From: Erodium maritimum
Lineage: Eukaryota > Streptophyta > Magnoliopsida > Geraniales > Geraniaceae
Direction: 5' to 3'
Length of the DNA stretch: 64,000 nt
Assembly (NCBI GenBank): GCA_963921825.1
Contig: OY997591.1
Span: forward strand, 19,649,515 to 19,713,514
Shown: one piece after another, positions 57,955-64,000 of the stretch
Layout: every line of letters begins with the position of its first letter
Numbering within the stretch: position 1 is the stretch's first letter
Program-made: the position numbers and the translations under genes
The notes under the pieces: model-generated
The model's database searches: none
The model's input: only the letters and a program-made list of their open reading frames with translations
Told to the model about the DNA's origin: nothing

Positions 57955-59341
57955 ATGGTTTGACGAACTCAACGTTTTCTCCGTACATGGACGTTTTTTG
58001 TTGGTTTGGTTGCAATCTGTTAATTGATTTAAATTTTGATTGCTACAAAGTATATGGGTGATGCAATCGTATTAAAATGGTATACGTGAGGTAATGGGGG
58101 ATCTTGCAAATATGACAGCCAGCATGATCCAATCTGTTAATGGGGCCAGCATGATCGATGATTTCGCATGAACTATGGTATACGTGAATTTCTAAACATA
58201 CTGAATATTCACCGTGATAAATGGTTTGTTCTGCGATGGCTGTTTAATATTTTGGTAGGAACGATTATCGTAACAAAGTTCTTGATAAAAAAAGCCATGC
58301 ATTAAACCGGGGAACAGAATCCGGTGTTGAATCCGGAGTCGCCAACAGCACACCTTTGTAGCGCAAAACAGAACCCCAAACACAACACTGACGCGTGTAG
58401 AATCGCTAGAACAAAGTCAAAGTTTTAGCTCTGGTGAAAATACTCGACAGTATCATGGACAACGTCCAACGTACATGTCGAGGAGAACCATACCTTAATT
58501 AAAAGGAGCACATACAAGAAGCCCAGAATATACATATTGGTCACCCTACTTGACCCAAAAGACTAGCCTATAAGGTTATGGGTCGAATGTGTATATTAAG
58601 TTTTTCTTAATTTTTTTAAGTATCCAATGTGGGACTCATGACTCACATGTGAGCACACGTAACAGTACATACACCAACATATATATCGAGGGTACGCATG
58701 TTGACATGACAATGTAGGCATACGATCAGGATGCACATGATCGCGACGAACCACCTATCTTTACCCACTTGAAATGGTGGAAGGAAGCCCAAATTTACAG
58801 CTGAAGAAGGTGTAGTAGGGGGGAAATGAACGAGATAATTATAGTTCATCCACAATGAACCAGAATTCGGTCATGATTCACAATCTAAATCGATCCCTGA
58901 TTCTTAACCGTCTCCTAGCCTTGTGGACGTCTCGCCTTCCCCACCATACCAGAAAGTCCATCTTCTGGCTCAGAACGCGGCCAAACGAAAAAGAAAGAGG
59001 CTGGTTCCTGAAGAAGGCCCGTAGATCCTCAAGCAATGGAGTCCGTACATGCCAAAAAGATATGTTGAATATTAAGTATCGTAACACACTGACCGTAAAA
59101 CTATAGGACTTAGAGAAAAAAGACATTTATCGAGCTCAATCCATGTACTTTAAGGTGGGGTAACAATGTCAATGTTCTTAAAAATTGTCATAGATAGGGA
59201 TTTCTGGAACACTAATATGATTTCATATAGTCGGGGATTTAGGCTGTGGAGAGACATGCACACAATTGAAATATTTTTTTAAACGAAGGAAATGCGTTTG
59301 AGTGTTGTCATTGATATGGATTACGAATAGGCGGGCCAGTG
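57955..59341. other. Spacer downstream of ATL copy 2
   Basis: The first 170 bp match the region after ATL copy 1 (GTAGCGAAACTTAGATGGTTTGAC and following), so the duplication extends past the stop. From about 58250 on I see no gene, TIR or tail. A few short frames on both strands are unrecognised. Confidence 0.45.
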
Positions 59342-59350
59342 TTTTAAAAT

Positions 59351-61116
59351 GGGAAAATTTCAGTATAATACCCTGCCAAACATTTAATTTCAGTATAATA
59401 CTCTGGCATAAATTTTTTGTACTTTCATACCTGAACCAAACATTTATTTTCACTTTAGTACCCAACCGTTAACTTTCTGTTAGTTTGGATGGAAAAAGTT
59501 AAAAAGACCATAATACCCCTAACTATTACTCAAATTTTCAAACTCATCCCATTGGTTCAGAATTTGAAAATAAGTGAAATGACAATAATACCCTTTATTG
59601 TTAGGGTATTAAAATGAAAATTTCACTATTTTAAAAATAAAATCAATTTTTTTTATAAAATCAGTTTTTATTTATAAAAATTATTATTATTTTCACATTT
59701 TTATATATTAATATAAAAAATACATAAAAATCAGTTTTTTTTTTATAAAAATACATAAATTATATATATATATATATATTTTAAATTATTGTTTTTTAAC
59801 TTTTTTTAGTTTAATTCATATCTTTTTTTTTTCAATTCAACACCCACCAATTTTTTTCACTTTCTCTCTCTAAAAAATGTTTTTATTTATGAAAAATATT
59901 TTTAAATTTTAAAAGTTCAGTTTTTATTTTAAAAATAATATAAAAAACATCTTCTTTTTCCTTAAATCCTTAAATCCTTAATCATTTTTTTTATTTCCTT
60001 AAATCATTAACCAAAGCATTAAATGATGGACACAGTGAACAACTCTCTGGTTCGTCTTTTTCAATCATCTTCTTCGTCTCTTTTTTTTTTCAATCTTCAT
60101 CACCACACAATGAATAACTCTATGCTTCAAGGTTCTACAAAGCAACCAACGCCGCCCACCAGATCCATCGCCGCACGCCAGATCCACCGCCGCACGCCAG
60201 ATCCGTCGCCGCACCAGATCCACCGCCGCACGCCAGATCCGCCGACGTGAACGCCGCCGCCCGCCAGATCCACTGCCGCACGCCAGATCCATTTCGTCCT
60301 TCTCTGTTCAGTTTCATCTCGCCGGCGAGCTTCTCTTGCAACACCGACCAACGCAGCCACCAAGTTCCTCATCTCATCGCCTCAAAAATAAAAAAAGCTT
60401 TGATTCTCAAAAATAAATCCCCTTTCCCTCTCTATTTTGCTCTTATTCTGTAACTCAACTATGGATCTGATTTTTGTATTTGTTTGAATTTGATTCAAAA
60501 GAGATGGATTCAAAAGAGATGGTGATTATGTAGGTTTTGAGACAACTGATTTGGGAAGATGAAGATGGGTGAGATTTGGGGATTGTAGAGAGAGAGTGAA
60601 ACAAAAATTGGTGGGTGTTGAATTGAAAAATAATAATAAAGATATGAATTAAACTAAAAAAAGTTAAATAGAAACAATAATTTTAAAAAAATATATTTAT
60701 ATATATAATTTATGTATTTTTATAAAAAAAAAACTGATTTTTATGTATTTTTAAAATTAATATATGAAAATTTGAAAATAATAATAATTTTTATAAATAA
60801 AAACTGATTTTATAAAAAAAATTATTTTATTTTTAAAATAGTGAAATTTTCATTTTAATACCCTAACAATAAAGGGTATTATTGTCATTTCACTTATTTT
60901 CAAATTCTGAACCAATGGGATGAGTTTGAAAATTTGAGTAATAGTTAGGGGTATTATGGTCTTTTTAACTTTTTCCATCCAAACTAACAGAAAGTTAACG
61001 GTTGGGTACCAAAGTGAAAATAAATGTTTGGTTTAGGTATGAAAGTGCAAAATTTTTATGCCAGAGTATTATACTGAAATTAAATGTTTGACAGAGTATT
61101 ATACTGAAATTTTCCT
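59351..61116. mobile_element. Mutator-type element with ~520-bp TIRs and a passenger segment
   Basis: The left arm (59351 to about 59872) and the right arm (about 60587 to 61116) are inverted copies beginning GGGAAAATTTCAGTATAAT / AGGAAAATTTCAGTATAAT. A perfect 9-bp target duplication TTTTAAAAT lies at 59342-59350 and 61117-61125. The arms are very AT-rich. The interior of about 715 bp is different: it holds a frame from 60023 (MDTVNNSLVRLFQ), a GC-rich tandem repeat and UTR-like sequence. No transposase was found. A non-autonomous TIR-MULE carrying foreign DNA (Pack-MULE-like) is the best reading; the source of the passenger is unknown. Confidence 0.82.
60150..60295. repeat. ~19-bp GC-rich minisatellite in the MULE interior
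   Basis: About six to seven imperfect units of CGCCGCACGCCAGATCCAC, one of them shortened by 2 bp. In one frame they read as Arg/Pro/His/Thr repeats (QIHRRTPDP). Composition contrasts strongly with the AT-rich TIRs around it. Confidence 0.8.
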
Positions 61117-61125
61117 TTTTAAAAT

Positions 61126-61598
61126 TCATTTTAGGCGGTACATAAGCATGGATTTTTTGAACAATAAATCGATTTTATAAAATATTTTTTTCTAAATTAT
61201 ATATATTTACTATTATATTTTTATAGTATACATCATATTTTTTATTGTGTAGAAATAAAATTTGAAAAATATAATTAAAGACTAGAGTCTCTAAATATAT
61301 AGTCATCGAAAACTCTATTACTCCAACTAACATTTCGCATTTTTTACAACCTTGATAATCACCATTAATGAACGCAAACAACGATAATAACTCAAGATTT
61401 TGACATGTGGAGCCAATTTGGGGATAAAACAATCAATTTAAGCTCGTAACATGGTGTTGAGATGTTTTAGTGTGACTTAGTGGTTGATATAAATGTGTTG
61501 CAAGTAATTGATATTATATTTAGGATTATGAAAAGTAATTGATCAGGCTTTTCTAACTTTTTTTGTTGTGTAGTATTAATGTTTCATATTTAACATCC
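61126..61598. other. AT-rich spacer
   Basis: About 470 bases of AT-rich sequence without a supported feature. Confidence 0.4.
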
Positions 61599-61860
61599 GT
61601 TAGAACCATATGTTAACAAGTGGGTAAAACAATGAATTCATGAGAATTTGTCAAGAATCGTAATTAGGTTTGGAGTCATGTCTCATTACAGGTCAAGGAT
61701 TGAGAGGTACGACCTAAATTGAACAAGATCTGTTCTATAGACTCGTACCTCTCAATCCTTGATCTCTAATTAACGAGACAAAACTCCAAACTTGATTACG
61801 ATCCTGGACAAACTCTCATGAGTTCATGGTTTTGCCTATATTTTAGCCTATGGTTCTAAC
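61599..61860. mobile_element. Hairpin (foldback) MITE-like inverted repeat
   Basis: The outer ends are GTTAGAACCATATG and the complement CCTATGGTTCTAAC. The arms continue for about 110 bp with few mismatches (GATTGAGAGGTACGA / GTACCTCTCAATCC, TTTGGAGT / ACTCCAAA), with a loop of roughly 35 bp near 61715-61750. There is no coding capacity. AACAAGTGGGTAA occurs at 61614-61626 and again at 61858-61870, so the exact boundary and TSD are unclear. Confidence 0.65.
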
Positions 61861-61959
61861 AAGTGGGTAAGGCCTTTGGAGGACATATTTGCTCCTATAT
61901 TTTATTTTGTTTTTGTTGTCTTATTTCACATCGTGGTCATCAACCATTTGTTTTTAGCA

Positions 61960-62360
61960 AGAACAGTTATAGTCAGAGCTATGGCCCAAGTCATAGCCAA
62001 AGTCAGAGCAAGAGTTATGACCGGAGTCGTAGCCAAAGTCGGCACCAGAGCTACGACCGGAGTCATAGCCAGAGACGGAATTGGAGTTATGACTGGATTC
62101 ATAGGCAGAGTTGGAGCCAGAGTTATAGCCAGAGTAAAAGTCATAGCCAGAGCCATGAGCCACGATCACTGTAGAAGCTAGAGGCATAGCCAGAATTATA
62201 GCAGAGTCATGAGCCTAAAGCCACAGCTAGATCTAGAGCACTTCTTCTTTAAGTTGGGTATTTTTTAAATGCTCTAACTTAAGGAAGGGTGAGCCGGAGC
62301 CATAGCCAGAACCATGAGCCATGAGTCAGAGCTAATACCAGAGGCATGAGCCATGAGTCA
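61960..62360 (+). repeat. 6/12/18-bp minisatellite (AGTCAKAGCCAGAG type)
   Basis: Dense tandem repeats of hexamer-based units such as AGTCATAGCCAGAG and AGTTATGACCGG lie at 61970-62165. Dispersed decayed units continue to about 62360 and again near 62490-62590. In one frame they read SYDRSHSQSR-like, resembling SR repeats. Other frames and the opposite strand are equally open, so coding is doubtful. Confidence 0.75.
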
Positions 62361-62921
62361 AAACTAGAGACAGAGTTGGAACCAATTCTTGATATGAAGG
62401 ATTGATATATCGTTTTTCAATCATATCCTTCAAGTTGGACATTTTTTAAATGCTCCTACTTAAGGGAAGGTGAACCGAAGATGTAGTTGGAGTTAGGTAT
62501 ACATAGTCGGAGTCGTAGCCATAACCATGAGCCGTGAGTTAGAACTAATGCTAGAGTCATGAATCAAAGTTAAAGACGGAGCTGGAGCTAGATCCTCATA
62601 TGAAGGATTGACTATAACAAAAGAGTTTAATTGTTTTGCTTGTCATGTTGGGCATTTTTGAACTTTCATGTTCTGACTTGAGGGAGAGTGTTGAGATACT
62701 TGATACCCGAGTAATTAATATAAAGGAAATGCATGTGTTGATTACCAAGCAATCATTATCAAGAAAGTTTGGATGTCTTGATTGCCAAGTAATCATTATT
62801 AGGAACTTCCGAGTATTAGACTTACCTTAAATCTGAGTAGTTTATGTACTATATAAATGGATGAATAATAATGAGTTAAATACCACTTTTAGCCTTCAAT
62901 CTTCGTTGCTCTTGTTCTACT

Positions 62922-63345
62922 CCTACGTGATATATATAAACACACATTGACTAAATATAAGAATAAAGAGCTATTTTTAAAGGGTAAAGCCACACCCAAC
63001 TAACAAGGATGACCTTTTAGTTGTGAAAACTCGATCCGATATAAGCGTCACATTTTAAACAAAATTTACATGGTATTAGAGTTTGTTCGGCCCACGGTCC
63101 ATTTGTCACCTCCACCCTGTTGTCTTTGGTCCATATGCAGATGTTCAGTCCTGCTATGACCCACGTGTTATGTCCAGTCCTATACGTTAAGGGGAGTGTT
63201 GAAGTATATATGAACCCACATCGACTAAGATAAGAATAAAGAGCTATTTATAAAGGGTAAAACCACACCCAATTAATAAAATTGACCATTTAGTTATGAA
63301 AACTCGATCCCATACAAGTGACCCATTTAAAAAAAAATCACAACA
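62922..63345 (+). mobile_element. TRIM of a second family with 149-bp LTRs
   Basis: The 3' LTR at 63197-63345 runs from TGTTGAAGTATATATGAACC to ATCACAACA. The 5' LTR at about 62922-63070 is a diverged copy of the same length. A tRNA-Met-type primer site TGGTATTAGAGT is at 63071-63082, and a purine tract AAGGGGAG lies just before the 3' LTR. The interior is about 126 bp and non-coding. Confidence 0.75.
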
Positions 63346-63516
63346 GTCTATATAGTAATATACGTAATATAAACTTTACACATGGACAATTCAAATTATG
63401 GGAAGGGCTCTTTGGGGCAAAGCCGAGAAACCGGACACAAATAAAAGGGTCAGGGCAAGACATTTGTGCACCTTATGACAATAGCAAAATCGCCCCGAAT
63501 TAGCAACAATTAAGAT

Positions 63517-63951
63517 CTATGAAAGTTGGTCATGATTTGGACCTGACCATCTCTGCACACGCATCTTAGCTACCTCCGCCTACAAATTCAACATAAGATA
63601 TACTCAGATTATGTTCCAACTTATATATATATATAGTAGTGAGTGAGGTTATAAATGTACCTCTCTGTCCCAATCACACCGAAATGTGATAATGGCTAAT
63701 ATCAATGTCTGAACAGCCGTACCCCCAAAGATCATCCCTCCCCATATTCCCTGATTTCACCAAATATTCGTATAAAATTGTCAACATCATGCATTGAAAC
63801 ATAATCCTGGTTAGATTCATGTAGTAACATACCCCAACGCTCATTTCGAATACCCATCCCATTATAAATCCGAGCGGGAGGCCAATAACGTAATAGCAAG
63901 CTATGTTTATATATGCGACCGATGCTTGCCATCCCGATCCCACAGCTACCC
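63517..63951 (-). CDS. MATE (DTX) transporter, last three exons, partial
   Basis: Minus-strand exons are 63951-63833, 63750-63661 and 63579-63517 (stop TAG at 63519-63517). All junctions are GT-AG and in frame; the 5' part lies beyond the window. The pieces are [20 protein letters not shown], which continues into a hydrophobic helix; then [20 protein letters not shown], which leads into a Cys-Asp-Trp-Asp motif; and a hydrophilic C terminus ending [10 protein letters not shown]. These are the last two membrane helices and tail typical of plant MATE/DTX proteins, which are H+- or Na+-coupled antiporters moving flavonoids, alkaloids or organic acids. The substrate cannot be told from this part. 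The tail length suits a complete C terminus. Confidence 0.9.
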
Positions 63952-64000
63952 CTGATCATACACTCAAAGAATTCGCGTTAACTCAGAAATACACATACAA

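Noticed and set aside
49304..58120. Tandem ATL duplication as an assembly artefact
   Set aside because: The two genes differ at many sites and in indels (GSTGRS insert, linker length), so they are true paralogues.
58300..58660. Cassandra-type TRIM with a 5S rRNA segment
   Set aside because: A motif like CCAATGTGGGACTC is present, but no 5S promoter boxes (A box, IE, C box) were found nearby.
61863..62181. SR-like 100-residue frames (SYDRSHSQSR)
   Set aside because: The hexamer-based tandem repeat keeps two plus frames and the minus strand open alike. There is no splice, start or flanking support for a gene.

Overview
This window is plant nuclear DNA. The genes have many short exons with GT-AG introns, the recognisable proteins are plant families (plastid isoamylase, ATL RING-H2 ubiquitin ligases, a MATE transporter), and most of the rest is plant transposon debris: L1-type LINEs, Ty1/copia, TRIMs, a tRNA-type SINE, Mutator-type MITEs and a large solo LTR. 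The isoamylase and ATL sequences look most like eudicot proteins. The species cannot be read from the window.

Layout. Positions 1463-16026 (minus) hold a complete isoamylase 3 (ISA3) gene. I traced 24 coding exons giving 808 codons in frame, with all four GH13 catalytic motifs. Its introns carry two Mutator-type MITEs, a copia remnant and a SINE. From 16.3 to 32.7 kb there is a stack of LINE-derived sequence: an RRM-type LINE ORF1 (+), a decayed full-coding LINE (-), a 5'-truncated LINE ORF2 (+), and two ORF1-type elements without reverse transcriptase (-). Positions 34.6-39.4 kb are a solo LTR with a compact RRM-ORF1 LINE nested in it. From 41 to 49.3 kb there are a TRIM and three short LINE-like insertions, each with clear target-site duplications (TSDs). 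One of these was later caught in a 1.56-kb direct tandem duplication.

Positions 49.6-58.1 kb hold two intronless ATL-type RING-H2 genes in direct orientation (49799-50857 and 56872-57954). They are a local duplication whose spacer is filled by copia, RRM-LINE and LTR fragments. Positions 59351-61116 are a Mutator-type element with terminal inverted repeats (TIRs) of about 520 bp, a perfect 9-bp TSD and a GC-rich passenger segment. After it come a hairpin MITE, an 18-bp-type minisatellite and a TRIM. The right edge holds the last three coding exons of a MATE transporter on the minus strand.

The host genes do not form a pathway: ISA3 debranches leaf starch in plastids, ATL proteins are membrane ubiquitin ligases and MATE proteins are antiporters. 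The most distinctive pattern is a local concentration of short LINE-like units that have a poly(A) end and ORF1-like coding sequence but no reverse transcriptase. Four have matching TSDs at both ends, which suggests internally compact, trans-mobilised elements like half-LINEs rather than ordinary 5'-truncated copies.
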